From positions 18,431,815 to 18,495,814 of the forward strand of contig NC_085866.1 of NCBI RefSeq assembly GCF_034702125.1: a stretch of 64,000 nucleotides of DNA, written 5' to 3'. This stretch comes from Engraulis encrasicolus. Taxonomy: Eukaryota > Chordata > Actinopteri > Clupeiformes > Engraulidae. Positions 34,002 to 46,196 of this stretch are shown here, piece after piece; positions within the stretch are counted from its first letter, which is position 1; the number at the start of each line of letters is the position of its first letter. The notes below the pieces were generated by a model. It saw nothing but the letters and a program-made list of their open reading frames with translations, had not been told where the DNA came from and searched no databases. A program made the position numbers and the translations under genes.

Positions 34002-35061
34002 ACCACCCAGACAGTTGATAGTTTACATATTTGTGGTGATTACCTTGCAGTATAGTTCGTTAGTCCTTATTTTTGGCTGTTAATGTGGTGGTTCTATGTT
34101 GAGTCTATGGGAAGACAGCTGCTTCAGGCACTCCCTTATCTCGCTGAAAGGCGGGGCTGCAATTTAATTCCTGGTCCTCCAATCGCGTAACTCTGTTCAC
34201 TGTATGGCTCTGGCTATGACATAGTAGAACACTAGTGGTAGTAGTGTTTTTTTTGGCGGCAACAATTTGCGCCATTCATCCGGATAAACAGATGTGAAAG
34301 TGTCGGTAAGATGGTGAGTGACTCATTTTCGTAGTTTTAGGGAGACGTTGCAGGTTTTTAAAAAAAATCATTATTTACTCCTGCAATTTGTCACCGTGAA
34401 TATTTAACAGACATATATTAGTTGCTCAAAGCCATAGCAGTGTCACAAAGATGAGTAAATGTCAAAATTCTTCAAGTAGGCCTAGATTTTACTTTCATGA
34501 GCAAAAATACACTGGGGACACTGCACATTCTATTTCAAAGCAAGGACACGGGGAAAGTAATTCTATTTTATAATATTTTACAAAAAGTGAAGAAATGCAA
34601 TGTTCACAAACAGCAGTGTTGACATCTGTCTTTGGGAACTAAAACATGTTATGTAGCCTACAATCTACCATAATCTTGGAAATTCAACTTTGCTGAGCAT
34701 CCTAAACTAATATTTTGTTGCATAACCATGGTTTCTGATACTGTAACTGCTTCACATCTGTGGTGCATGGAGTCGACCAAAGTCTGGCACTTCAACGGGT
34801 ATTGCTGCCCTAATAGTGCATTACACAATTCCTCTGCATTTCTTAGTTTTACTTCATGACCAACTATATCTTATAGAATTATATTATATGATGAATGATT
34901 CAAAATAAAAAAAAATTAATATAGTATCTGCCTATAATATAGGCCCTATATGCATAGTACATACATTTTTCTTCTCTCATGCAGTGACTGTTCTTACTAC
35001 TTGTTGTTTGCTCCTTTATTACTTCTTGCACAGACCAATGAGCTAGAAGAAAGCTGCAGAA
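34002..35061. other. No gene seen
   Basis: AT-rich sequence with short unrelated open frames. Any upstream 5' UTR exon of receptor copy B could lie here, but I cannot identify one. Confidence 0.4.
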
Positions 35062-35391
35062 TTAAACACTTAGGGGTTTCTTTTGCCTTAAGACATGTAA
35101 AAGTTTTTATCTTTTACCTGACATGTTTCGACGGTGTTACTTCCGTCTTCATCAGAGGGTCACTGTGATGTTGATGAGTGACATGCTTTAAAAACAGCTG
35201 ATGTTGTTGTGGAGGTGTGACCTCCCTGCCAATAATGACAGGTTGGTCACACCTCCTGCTGTTAGAGTTGTCCTCTTAGGATGGTGGTCCAGGTGTGTGA
35301 GAGCATGTATGCCCCCTCATCCCTATTCATGGTAAAAGATAGATAAAAACTTTTACATGTCTTAAGGCAAAAGAAACCCCTAAGTGTTTAA
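35062..35391. mobile_element. Foldback element, 330 bp
   Basis: TTAAACACTTAGGGGTTTCT and the following ~40 bases return inverted at 35332-35391. The interior carries ACATGTTTCGACGGTG and TCTTCATCAGAGG, words common in fish MITEs. Confidence 0.8.
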
Positions 35392-36139
35392 GTTAAACAG
35401 TTAGACATAATGAACTTAATACATATGATAAAGCTGCAGAATGTCAGAAAACACTTTCACTGAGCACCTGTTAATACGCCTCTCTATGTCATATCACTGC
35501 TGGTGCTGTTTTTTATCATGTGTAAATTACATTTAAGCTCAACACATATCCCCATAGCAGGGGCTAGCCATTTTGGGGCCCTAGGCGAAGTATACACACG
35601 GGGCCCTCTAAACTCATATAGGTCTAGACATAAAATGATGTGTCTTAGTGCTGTTTTAGTGTTTAGTCTCATAGCTGTTTTGTGTGTTTACAGTGAGCCC
35701 ATTTATATGCACATTAATAAACAGTTCATAATTAGGTTTTTGGAGTAACCGGTTTATTCAAGTGCTCATATAGGCTAAACTGAATCAACAGTTTATATTA
35801 ATCAGTTTATTGCAGTTATCAGTTTATGAGAAATTTCCACAGGTAGGTTTTTGGCTAATAAACTGTTATCTCATGACATGTATATACCTTAAACAGGTTA
35901 TTATCGGGTTATTGACATTGTAAAATGATAAGTAGCCAATCACAAGCAACAATAGAGTCTAAACAGTTTACACCAATAACCTGTTTATTCCAATAGCCTA
36001 ACCTGATTATTGTGGTAATATAAACGGGCTCAATGTGATTGGGGCCCCCATGGGGGACAGATTTGGTCTGGGCCCTATAGGCAATTGCCTAGGTTTGCCT
36101 AATGTAAAGTCCGCCTCTGCCCCATAGTGATCGGCTGAC

Positions 36140-39100
36140 ATGACCTTGTGCATCATCGTGTATGGTATGATGGCTGTGATCGATGTTGCCATGCCTACCA
36201 CATGTGGCCAAGCGGAATACAAAACTGGGGAGGAGTGCTGTCCCATGTGCAGCCCTGGTAAGTCACGTTCTAAACAAGAATAAACACAGGTTTTAACGCC
36301 TCTGCTCTAATCAGGCTGTCTCCTAACTCTTAGAGATTTTACTATCGTTATACACTCACCGGCCACTTCATTAGGAACACCTCTCTAGTACTGTTGGACC
36401 CCCTTTTGCCTTCAGAACTTCCTGAACTGCCTACAACTATACTCAGGTAGGCTGTGGCATTCCAACAAAGATAAATTGGTACTAATTGGCCCAAAATTGT
36501 GCTAAGAAAATATCCTTATGCCATTATATCTCCAGCCTCAAACGTTGATGTAAGGCAGGGTTGACCCATGTTGTCATGTTGTTGATGTCAAATTCTGACC
36601 ATTCCACCTGAGTGTTGCAGTGGATAAAGACTCATCAGACCAGGCAACATTTTTCCGATCTTCTAGTGTCGTTTATGGTGAGCCTATCCAAATTGTTGCC
36701 TCATTTTCCTGTTCTTAGCTGACAGGAGTGGCACCAAATGTGTTTTTCTGCTACTGTAGCCCATTTATCTCAAGATCTGATGTGCTGTGTAATCAGGGAT
36801 CCTCTTATGCATACCTTGGTTGTAATGAGTGGTTATTTGACTTAATGTTGCCTTTGTATCAGCTCAAACCAGTCTGGCCATTCTCCTCTGACCTCTGCCA
36901 TCAACAAGGCATTTTTGCCCACAGAATCGCTGCACATCACTGCATTTTTTTTCTTTTTCGTACCATTCCTTGTAAACCTTAGAGATGGTTGTGTGTGAAT
37001 ATCCCACTAGATCAGTCTTTCTGAAATACGCAAATAAAGCCCTTTCGGCACCAATAGCCATGCCATGTTCAAAGTCATTTAAATAACATTTCTTCCCCAT
37101 TATGATGCTCGGTTTGAACTGCATCAGATCATCTCGACCATGTCTACATGCACAAATGCATTGAATTGCCACTATTTGATTGGCTGATCAGAAATGTGCC
37201 TCAATGAAAAGTTGTAACAGGTGTTCCTAATATATCAGCCGGTGAGTGTATAACCCTACTTTTGCACAAGCACGGACAGCAGAAAACAGATAGCGGGCAC
37301 ATTTACTGGTGCGCACGGTCTGGAGACCTGGCGGCGTGCACCTTGAGTATTGACATTGACATTGACATTGACAATGACATTACACGCATATAGGCAAGTG
37401 GGGGGAGTTTTGAACTTTTTAAAACCCTGATGTTGGCAATTTTAATGTATTCCAGTACAATGAACTAGCTCAGTTTAATAAAAGCTTTTTAATGTGAGTG
37501 CCTTGGGTATCTTCATAACCTTGTTCCAAGTAAAGTCAAACCAAAGAGCACCTTCGCACAACTGAATTGAACGCAGAAGCCCTATGACCTACATCTTCTC
37601 TGGATCCTTAATAACCACTGTTCTATTACACTCAGAGCCATGCCTAAAGTGCGCTTCAGCAAAACAGTAATCTTGACTATAATTGTGTTTCTACTAAGGG
37701 TACGTTTACATTACCACAGGGTTGTCTCTGTGTTTAAGGGCACTATGTTGTGCGTCACTGCACTGAGTACACCAGCACCACATGCCAGCCTTGCCCCCCT
37801 TCAGCCTTCACGGAGGAGCCAAATGGCCTCACCAGATGTATATCTTGCTCAGTATGTGATTCAAGTAAGTTTTCCCTACCCCATATCTTCCACTTACACT
37901 AGTATCCATGCCATTGCCAGATGTGAGTATTTATTTGGTATTTGAACAGGTGCAGGTGTGAGAGTGAAGAGGAACTGCAGCTCCTCCTCAGACACACTCT
38001 GTGAGCCTCTGGAAGGACACTACTGCACTGACCCAATCAAAGATGGCTGCCAAGGAGCGGTGGAACACACTAAGTGCAACCCAGGACAGCACATCAAACT
38101 GCCTGGTTGGTTTCTTCATTATGTAGTGTAAAATGTTTACTGCATTTGTCACACATCCAGGTATGTCATGTTTAGTCACTTGCTAACTTGCTAACAGCAC
38201 TCCATTGACCATGTTTGTTCAACACTGCTTACTATTGCCTTTGAAAGCTGAAATAGAAACGCTTTGGCTGTGAGCTTAAATCCCTCATTTCCATGTGTTC
38301 TACAGGTTCAACCTCTTCAGATACTGTGTGTGAAGAGTGTGGCAATAGTACATACTCAGATGGAACATTCACCTCCTGCAGACCACACACACGGTAAGGA
38401 TACACTGGAGATTTGACAAACTGTGCGTTTTATTTTAACCTGGTAGACTGGTTATTCTGCTTGTACGCTTGTACTTCACCTGAATTGAGATAATTCCTGA
38501 CTTATAATGTTTCTATTTAGTATTTACTATAGACATTTGTGTATTATTTTCATGTCTGAACCCGACACACATTTATTATTTGTCATTTTTTGAGAAGTAA
38601 TTCAGGATCTGAGGTGATGTTGAGAGATGCCCTCAGGGTACTATTCCACGAATAAGGTTAAGTGATAAACAGGGCTAAGTCAACCTACAGGAAGTGGTAA
38701 ACCTGCTAATAGACGGCCTGTCGTGCCGAAAAGCGAGTCCCTGCCAGAACACGAGTGCCTTCATTGAAACCAATGGAAACCAATGACCAATTTTTCAGAT
38801 ATTTTGTACCCATTTTTGCAGACAAATCCGACACAATTTAAGCCTACCAATAAAGCATCTACATTCCTTCTGGAAGTATTACAAAGAGCTGGTTACAATT
38901 TCAGTATTATTTCCATAAAAGAATCGAAGAATTGTCATAACAAATGTTACGGTTTCATTCAAATAGCTCATATTAAGTGGAGGACGAGTAATGTTTCATA
39001 AGCATATTTTTAGTTCATTAATCATGTAAGTCATTCTGCAAAAATTAGTATAATTTTCTCTCCAAAATGTCATTGGTTTCAATGAGGGCACTCGTGTTCT

Positions 39101-39508
39101 GGCAGGGACTCGCTTTTCGGCACGACAGGCCCACTGGTGTCATTTAGCCAGAGATAGTCTATTGTTGGAAACTAAGAAACTCTTTGAGAAGATAATGAGT
39201 ACTCTATGCTCTTATATGAGATGATTTGCCACAACCTTAAGGTTAAGTTAACCTGGTTAACTACTTAGTCAGGTTATTGGAATCCTCCAGGTCCACTCTA
39301 AATGTTGTAAGTGTTTTGTGATTCCATCAGGTGTTCCTCTCTGGGACTGTCTACCAGGACCACAGGAACAAGCACAGCTGATGCGGAATGTGGTGAACGG
39401 CGACACCATGTGGTATTATGGGTCCCGCTGATGTGTAGCAGTATAGTAGGAGTTGTGCTTGGACTGAAGACATGTCGACACAGAAAATGTACATGTGCAC
39501 AAAAATAA
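36140..39508 (+). CDS. tnfrsf14: TNF receptor superfamily member, HVEM/TNFRSF14-like (copy B)
   Basis: Five GT-AG exons with the same phases as copy A: 36140-36257, 37739-37864, 37950-38105, 38306-38393 and 39331-39508, giving 221 aa. ATG at 36140 starts a short hydrophobic leader (MTLCIIVYGMMAVIDVAM), better than in copy A. Exons 2-4 are nearly identical to copy A, including identical lengths (126, 156, 88). They encode the cysteine-rich ectodomain (ECCPMCSPGHY, HCTEYTSTTCQPCP, RNCSSSSDTLCEP). Exon 5 has diverged strongly but still carries the last cysteine, a membrane helix (VVLWVPLMCSSIVGVVLGL) and a basic tail of 13 residues without TRAF or death motifs. The stop codon overlaps an AATAAA (39504-39509). 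Tandem duplication of copy A is the obvious origin. TNFRSF14 assignment as for copy A. Confidence 0.82.
36353..37248. mobile_element. Tc1/mariner-like inactive element in intron 1 of receptor copy B
   Basis: The ends CACTCACCGGCCACTTCATTA and AATATATCAGCCGGTGAGTG are inverted and flanked by TA (36351-36352, 37249-37250). A decayed coding region lies on the minus strand near 36860-37170. Explains the larger intron 1 relative to copy A. Confidence 0.75.
37351..37380. repeat. Short (ATTGAC)n tandem repeat
   Basis: About five units of a hexamer. Confidence 0.85.
38715..39132. mobile_element. Palindromic MITE in intron 4 of receptor copy B
   Basis: Arms of about 65 bp (GGCCTGTCGTGCCGAAAAGC and onward) are almost perfectly inverted at the right end. 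Absent from the equivalent intron of copy A, so it post-dates the duplication or was lost there. Confidence 0.85.
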
Positions 39509-40365
39509 AGAAGAAAAAATTGATGCAAGGTGCGCCCCCCTTTTCTTTGATTCTAAGTATTCATTTGGGACAGCACCCTTAAAAGTTATCAAGAAACCTG
39601 AGTCAAGCCTGCTACCTACTTGATTGACACAGAAAATGTGAACTGTCTCTGAATGCTATTGTATGACACATGTGTGCTTTTCTAAAGCAGTAGCATGGGT
39701 AGGTCTCACATGTCTCTCAAACCTCAGCTAAAAGATCAAATATGCCAACAGAATTAAAATTCAATTCAATTCAGTTAATTGGGACCATGTACAATTAAAG
39801 CATAAATGTTTCCCTTTAATGCACTGTACCAGACTTAGCCTTAGGCTAATTTGCATCTCTAGTCCCTGACATTAAAATAAAATACAAAATAATACAATAG
39901 AATAATAAAGTAAATCAATCAATCAAAAACAAATGAGTCAGCCTATGCTTATGCAAGTCATTAGTGCAGGAACGATGGCTCTCGCAACCACTTCCACGGT
40001 CCGCTGTCAGAAAACCCCACATGCAACTTTTGGCAGCGTGGTCCGAAGGAGTGTCATGGGAAACACTTTTCATTTGAAAACATCGCTTTACATACCGTAT
40101 TCAGATTTCTATCAACTGCTGGCATTCCGTGATGAACAGCATTTTTTCATTACGGTGTAGCTTTTGAGACAGACATGCCACGGGCACCGCGCAAATTACA
40201 TCCTACCTAGTGCCCCTTTAAACCATGTCTGTAAATTCTAAATAACACTTTAAAATGTACATGAATTTTACTCAACATACCATATATACTTAACAATGAT
40301 TTGAAGCATAGTACATTGTTGGGACAGTCACTTGTTAAATTTTCATGTATCATACTTGTACAGTA

Positions 40366-40399
<34 letters not shown>

Positions 40400-40723
40400 A
40401 CTGTTTTTTTAATCACTGTATGCTTGTGCAACTTTTGAATAAATGCACTGACTTCTTACCCAGGCCTATGACATACCGGTACCATGTGTTTCCTTGCATT
40501 GTTTTTGTGTATTTGGGTATCTTCCAGAGCGTTGGTAAATAGGGTGTACTGGACTTTTAGTTGCTATTGTTGGAGTTTTCCATCCCTTGAATCATTTCAA
40601 CACTGAATTTGGAAATGACTCCTTTGAATATTTGGAAATACAGTAACACTACCATTCCCTCTGGTTTGACTTTAAAACTCGACTACTGGATATATCCCAA
40701 TTAAGAGCCAGGCACTGCCTACA
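39509..40723. other. Intergenic, no supported gene
   Basis: The short frame 39933-40160 has no known domain. A (TG)n tract lies at 40370-40399. Confidence 0.4.
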
Positions 40724-41190
40724 TGTAACAGAGGCTAACTAGCAGACTTGACGTGGAACGTTGGTAAATCTCCGTCCCAAAGCCTCATACAGTGTCGATG
40801 CCGTTGGGCTAGGAAACTAGTCTCTTGGTGCAGCAGTATCGTACAGTATCTCCCATTGCAGGACTGTTGTAGTTGACGAGGTTGCAGGTTCGATCCCTGA
40901 GGGGGGTGAACAGGTGCAAGATGACCTCCGTCACAGTGGTGCCGTGACCCGGATGGGAGTGAGGTTTAAGGGGGAGAGTGTAACGGAGGCTAACTAGCAG
41001 AGTTGGCATGGAACGTTGGTAAACCTCCCTCCCAAAGCCTCATACAGTGTCGGTGCCGTTGGGCCGGGAGACTAGTCTCTTGGTCCAGCGGTATCGTACT
41101 GTGTCTCCCATTGCCGGACCGTTGTAGTTGACGAGGTTGCAGATTCGATCCCAGAGGGGGGTGAACAGGTGCAAGATGACCTCCGTCACA
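40724..41190 (+). mobile_element. Two tandem copies of the TGTAACGGAGG element with tRNA-like cores
   Basis: The copies at 40724-40935 and 40979-41190 are separated by 43 bp. Each starts TGTAACRGAGG and ends CCTCCGTCACA. Each core holds TTGGTSCAGCRGTATCG (A box) and GGTTCGATCCC or a variant (B box). A minus-strand relative is at 12493-12688. Confidence 0.78.
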
Positions 41191-41416
41191 TCGGGGCTGA
41201 AAAATGGTATCGGTGCAACACTACTATGTGTAGCCTACAGTAGAGGGAGTGGTTTGAAGTGGAAAATAAATCAGTGCAGTTTGGTTACACCTGCCAGTTT
41301 GGCTTTAATATAAATATCTCATGTCTAACAAATTTATTCTTAAAATGCAAGTCATGGTCAAGATGCACATGCTTTTAGCACCAGGGGTTTGAACTTGGGG
41401 GGTGCCATAGTTAGCC

Positions 41417-41610
41417 TGATTATCATCGACATTCAAATCTCTTCGATACTTGGTCTTACCAAGAACATAACAATTCATATTTCCCAAACGCCACGGTTGA
41501 CCCGCCATTCACGATTTTCCGGGAGATCAGAAACGATATTTGTATTGCTCTTGGCCTGACTAGAAGCAACGCTGAAGGTGTTGCTTCAATAGGAGGGCAG
41601 GGCCTGGCTA
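41417..41610 (+). repeat. Uninterrupted copy of the repeat split by the CACTG transposon
   Basis: It matches 22180-22398 joined to 24342-24395 and so provides the empty site for that insertion. Confidence 0.75.
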
Positions 41611-41859
41611 CACCATAGTGAAGTTAGATCTGCGGAGCACTGTGGAAAAATATCTAAGTAGTATAGTCATAGATGAAGAACATGACACTGGAATGGACAC
41701 TGCAATTTGCGACAGCACTGGGAAACGGCGCATGCACCCTTCCATCTTGTGTAGGTAGGCCTAGTGTAGATAATTTATTTGTCTTTGTAGAAACCTGTTC
41801 TGTGCCATTTACAGTGCATCTGATAGTTACACAAAAACAGAAAAAAACACAAAAGACAA

Positions 41860-42068
41860 ATACTCTCCGTCAGACAGGACTCAACCCATCTTATTATATT
41901 CGCATTCACACCCAAGTGCAATAGCCTCTCCATCATAAGGTGGGGCCTGATCGTATTGAACGCAGACGAAAAGTCTATAAAAAGAACCCTAGCATACCAT
42001 TTCGGCCTGTTCAAGTGGCTATAGATGTTATGGAGCATGTGCAGTAGAGCATCGTCTGTGCTCCTCAA
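41860..42068 (-). pseudogene. Non-LTR (LINE) reverse transcriptase fragment
   Basis: The minus-strand translation contains VLFIDFSSAFNTI and RSTDDALLHMLHNIY, the conserved early RT blocks of Rex1/L2-like LINEs, including the first catalytic Asp. Only about 70 residues survive, with no endonuclease or tail. Confidence 0.85.
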
Positions 42069-42430
42069 TGCAAATCAATGGAGAACACGCCCACCTCTGT
42101 CAAAAAATGGACCAAATCTGTGAATATGAAGTAACACACTAATCAAAGACTAGATTTGAAATGTCAGGCTAAATATGTACTTTAATCATATGAGACGATA
42201 AAATACATTTAAAAATCTAATTATATTAATTATGTAGATGTTTAGCAACACACTTCAACTATTGTCCTTGTATGGGGTGTTGATGGACATTTGTGTTTGA
42301 CAGAGATGAGCCGCCTTCTCCATTCATTTCCATTTCTCAGGTCTACCTCCACAAATGGCTGCCACGGATTGCCATGAAAAGGGGGGTGGGGTCCACTCTA
42401 GTGTTCTACCTTTGAGTATAGTAGTACTCC
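42060..42430 (-). mobile_element. MITE copy related to 48540-49020
   Basis: It shares, in opposite orientation, the text CACCTCTGTCAAAAA, ATCAAAGACTAGATTTGAAATG and CTTCAACTATTGTCCTTG with 48540-49020. A third partial copy lies at about 50110-50320. The outer end CTCTAGTGTTCTACCT is recognisable. Confidence 0.65.
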
Positions 42431-43360
42431 CCCACCCCCAGTTATTAGAGCAGAGGTGTCTAACGGGGTGTTACATTCGACTCCAGACTTGTAGAGAAAA
42501 ATAAAACCAAGAATGTCAAAAAATAAGTAAATCTCTTACAAAGTTGCTGCAGGTGGTTGAGGTTTCATGTATTCAATACTTGAGAACAACTTTGCCTTTT
42601 TGCTCAGCATTTACAATCAGTGTTCCTGATGTAGGCTACCGGTTCACCCACCTCGACACGAATGACTAGCAATTTTATGCCGACATGAAGCAGAACTTCG
42701 TGATATTTTACAATTACATTACTGCTCCGGCAAACATGAGACCAAATTAGCCGTTAGCAGCCCCTGAACCAAAATGAGTTTGACACCCCTGACTTGGCAT
42801 CCGTTTACCAATGTTACCAGGCTGCCTCCTGGTCAGCAGTCTCTGGTCACTGACTGTATTGTATGTTTGGGCTCCATAACTGAACAAGTCGGTTAGTGGA
42901 ACTAGATTTAAGAAATAAACACTTTGAACAAAAGCTGGTATGTAGACATGCTGTAGAATACCCTTCCCGCACAGAAATCCCACTTAGTGCTGCAACAAAG
43001 ACAAATTTGAATGTCTGAAATATCCTTAGTTCAACTGCATGGCAAGCAGGCGTTCAGGGGTTTAAAGTGTGACTGAGTCACCAGTATAAGAGGCCCCCCA
43101 CACAGTCTAATTTATGTAGATATATGTCTGGAGTTTCCAGTGGAGCTCATTGTACATAGGGCCCACAATTTGTTGCCATGCCCCTGATGGCAAGTCACAG
43201 ACTACCAGTAATACTTCCAACAGACCACGGGCTCAACACCTTTGCTTCACACAATAAACAGTAATATGAAATGGCTGCAGATGTACCAGTTTCCCACTGC
43301 ATATTTTTTAAACTTAACCCCTTAGTCTATAGTTTACGGCAGTGGCCTAGGCAGACATTG
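42431..43360. other. No gene seen
   Basis: Intergenic DNA with no exon chain or domain. Confidence 0.4.
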
Positions 43361-43680
43361 AGTGTGTTCCAAGACGAGACCTTGCGTCCTCCACACTTCC
43401 TCTTGTGGCCTCATGTTTTACTGATGTCCTGCCTTTGTAAAGAAAACTATTAGGCTAAGTTTACCCACTCTCAGCCTAGCCAAAACAATTTTCCGGGGGA
43501 CTTTTCATTTACCATCCTGTTTGAAAATGTGAAAATGACCTTACACTTGAGCTTTTGCGAGATATTGAAATAATGCCGTTTGTGATATCACAACATATTA
43601 CTTCCTGGTACGAGGCCACAAGCCCAAGTGGAGGACGCAAGGTTGCATATTGGAATGGACACAATGACATGGCATACAGA
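43361..43680. mobile_element. MITE of the CGTCCTCCAC family, copy 1
   Basis: The ends share CGTCCTCCACWYNTSCTTGTGGCCTC in inverted orientation. Related copies lie at about 44595-44890 (in intron 4 of the histone gene) and 50610-50905, with a partial one at 49935-50105. Confidence 0.7.
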
Positions 43681-44118
43681 GTAACCTGAAAAAAACTGGC
43701 ATAGCCTGCAACATTCAGCCTTCCAAGATGGTAGGTCCCTTTATGTACAGTGGAAGCAACATTTTGACTGACCTCGCCAACCTTACCACCGATCATCATT
43801 ACAGGCATATCCATTTATCGCCAAATTCAAGTGAAGTGTGTTCTACAGCAAAAACCAGTTTGCACTGAAGACTGAAATGTTTGACCATACCCCATTGTGT
43901 AGTAGAGATAAAAAATAAAAAAAAACTGCAGCATAATGGGACTCAACAACTTCCACCTGTTCAGTTGCAGTATGACCCCATCCAAAACAATACACAAATC
44001 CACTCAATTCATATAGCTCAATAAAACCCTTTATTTTTTAGAACACATCTATAAAAATACTGATTTAATTATTCAAATAAAACAGAACACGGGGGAAACA
44101 AAACCCAAAACAGTAGTG

Positions 44119-46196
44119 CTATTCGGCAGTGGCACCCCTTTTTCGTTTGCCTTTTCCATCCCCTTCCTCTGCAGTCTTTTGGGCCTTTCCCTCTCCCCCA
44201 TCCTTGCCCTCTGCATCCTTAGCACCCTTCTTGGCCCCCTTGCCCTCTCCATCCTTCGCGCCCTTCTTAGCCGCCTTCACCTCCTTGGCGGTCTGCTCCC
44301 CATCCTTCTCCTCTGCATCCTTACCACCCTTCTTGGCACCCTTCCCCTCTCCATCCTTGGCACCCTTCAGGGTCTTCGCGGCTCCCTTCTTTGTGGCGGC
44401 CGGCTTGGCAGCGGTGCCCTCTTCCTGTCCCCCATCCTCAGAGGAGGCAGCTGCGGCTTTGGCCTTTGGCTTCTTAGCCGGAGCCACCTTACTGGCCGCG
44501 GCGCCCTTGGCCTCGCTAGTCTTCTTGGGCTTGGGCTTCTGGATCAGGGACAGATGACAAGACAGATGGCACAAACTGTTAAAGCAGTCAGCGTGTTACA
44601 ATATGTGACCACAATATGTGTCCTCCACTTGTGCTTGTGGCCTCGTACCAGGAAGTAATACGCTGTGATGACATCACTGACAACAGCATTACATTTTCAA
44701 TATCTCGTAAAAGCTCAATTGTTAAGTAATTTTCCCATTTGCAAACTGGATGGTGAATGAAGAATTGTCCCTCAAAAATTGTTTTGGCTAGATTGACAGC
44801 GGGGAAACTTAATAGTTTTGTCCACGGAGGCAGGGCGAGGCCACAAGCACAAGTGGAGGACGGGAGTGTGCATATTGGAATGCACATGAACTGATGCACA
44901 CCACTTGTTTTGGGGGGGGGGGGGGGGGGGGCTCTGACAATTAAAAGTCATATACTTACAGAAGAGGCTCCATCCTTGTCTGCCCCCACCTTTGCCTTTT
45001 TAACGACTTTGGAATCTTCTGAGAAAGGTGAAGACAAAAAAAATTAAGGCCACAGTTCAATGTCCCATAGAGGACTCGTAAAACGGCATGAGCAAATGCA
45101 TTAGGTAGGCTACACTACAGTGTCTAAAAGTTAGTAGTCTTGTCCCCCTTTTCAGAATGCATCGTCCCATGGCCCATTAAGGGCCAACTCGCATAATGAA
45201 GAATTTCACCAAAAGGCTGATATTTCATGGCTTGTTCACTATTACAATTTTTTTTTTTTTTTAATCTGTTGAATGTTTGTCAAAAGGTTACATTTTGACA
45301 AAGAAAGCTTATAGTGCGTAATTGACCGATCAACAGCTCACCTTCGTCGCCCTTGGCCTTCTGGGCTTTGGCGGCTTTTTTAGGTTTGTTGGGGTCGGCG
45401 TTCTCCTTCTTGGCAGACGGCTTCTCCTTGTCCTTCTTCCCAGGCTGAAGTGATGTAAAACAAACGCGTTGTCACCCAATTAAACAAAAGCACGCCACAA
45501 AGGAATATAAACTGTTGAACTCAACCCAAAGTGATACAAATACATCTGATTATCTGCTCACCCGAAATTTTCCTTGGGCGCCAGCGGCATTCGCCGAATT
45601 GGTGGCCCGTACCACGGTGCCCGTTTCCAGACCCTTGGCAAGCGCCCTCCGAACCATATACTTGAGGCGGAGAGCGTCGACGGTGGGGTACTTCTCCGTG
45701 ATGTAGCTGCGCACGGCTTGCCCCGAGACTCCCTTCCGATTATCCAGCTCCTTCAGCGCCTCTTGCAGCATGACCATGCAGGAGGGGTGCTTCTTGGAGG
45801 CCACCGGGTCGTCTGCAGACTCCGTTGGCTCTGTAGAGGGAATTGTACGTTTAATGCAGTAACCAACCAGTGGTGGGTAGAAACTGTTTCAGGAGAAGTC
45901 GCCGGTTTCTCGTGTTCACTGACGTTAGGCCTGTATAGCAACATTGATGAACTTACAGATCACTTTTACGCATTTCCTTTTACCAACTGAAAGGGAAGGG
46001 CATTGACATTCATTGCAAAGCGGCCCAAGGCCAAAATGTATTCCTTGTGTCAAAAGAGAAGTCCGTCACAAACATCATGGCTAGCCATACTGTCTTAATT
46101 AATGGTCTTACCCGCAGCCGCCTTTTTGGTCGCTTTGATTGCCTTTTCAGTGGCTGGCTCCGGAGTTTCAATTTGAACTGCCTTCTTTGGTCCCAT
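44119..46196 (-). CDS. h1m: Linker histone, oocyte/germline H1M type
   Basis: Five exons on the minus strand join in frame: 46196-46112, 45830-45562, 45444-45342, 45018-44960 and 44538-44119, giving 311 aa. Exon 2 encodes the winged-helix H1/H5 globular domain (about residues 39-118): HPSCMVMLQEALKELDNRKG, VSGQAVRSYITEKYP, LKYMVRRALAKGLETG. The remaining ~190 residues are a Lys/Ala-rich tail with repeated GAKDGEGKGAKKG and KDAEEKDGE units in exon 5. Introns and a poly(A) signal (TTTATT at 44030-44035 on the plus strand) rule out a replication-dependent H1. Introns, a short N-terminus and the long repetitive tail fit H1M/H1-8 (H1foo, B4), which packages chromatin in oocytes and early embryos. 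A somatic H1.0/H1x-like identity is less likely. It is head-to-head with the ccdc27-like gene. Confidence 0.82.
44595..44890. mobile_element. MITE of the CGTCCTCCAC family, copy 2 (intron 4 of h1m)
   Basis: The outer segments GTCCTCCACTTGTGCTTGTG and CACAAGCACAAGTGGAGGAC are inverted. A poly(G) run of about 18 follows at 44914-44931. Confidence 0.78.

Noticed and set aside
44116..44658. Leucine/serine-rich plus-strand frames opposite the histone tail
   Set aside because: They are the antisense shadows of the Lys/Ala-rich exon 5 of the minus-strand linker histone.
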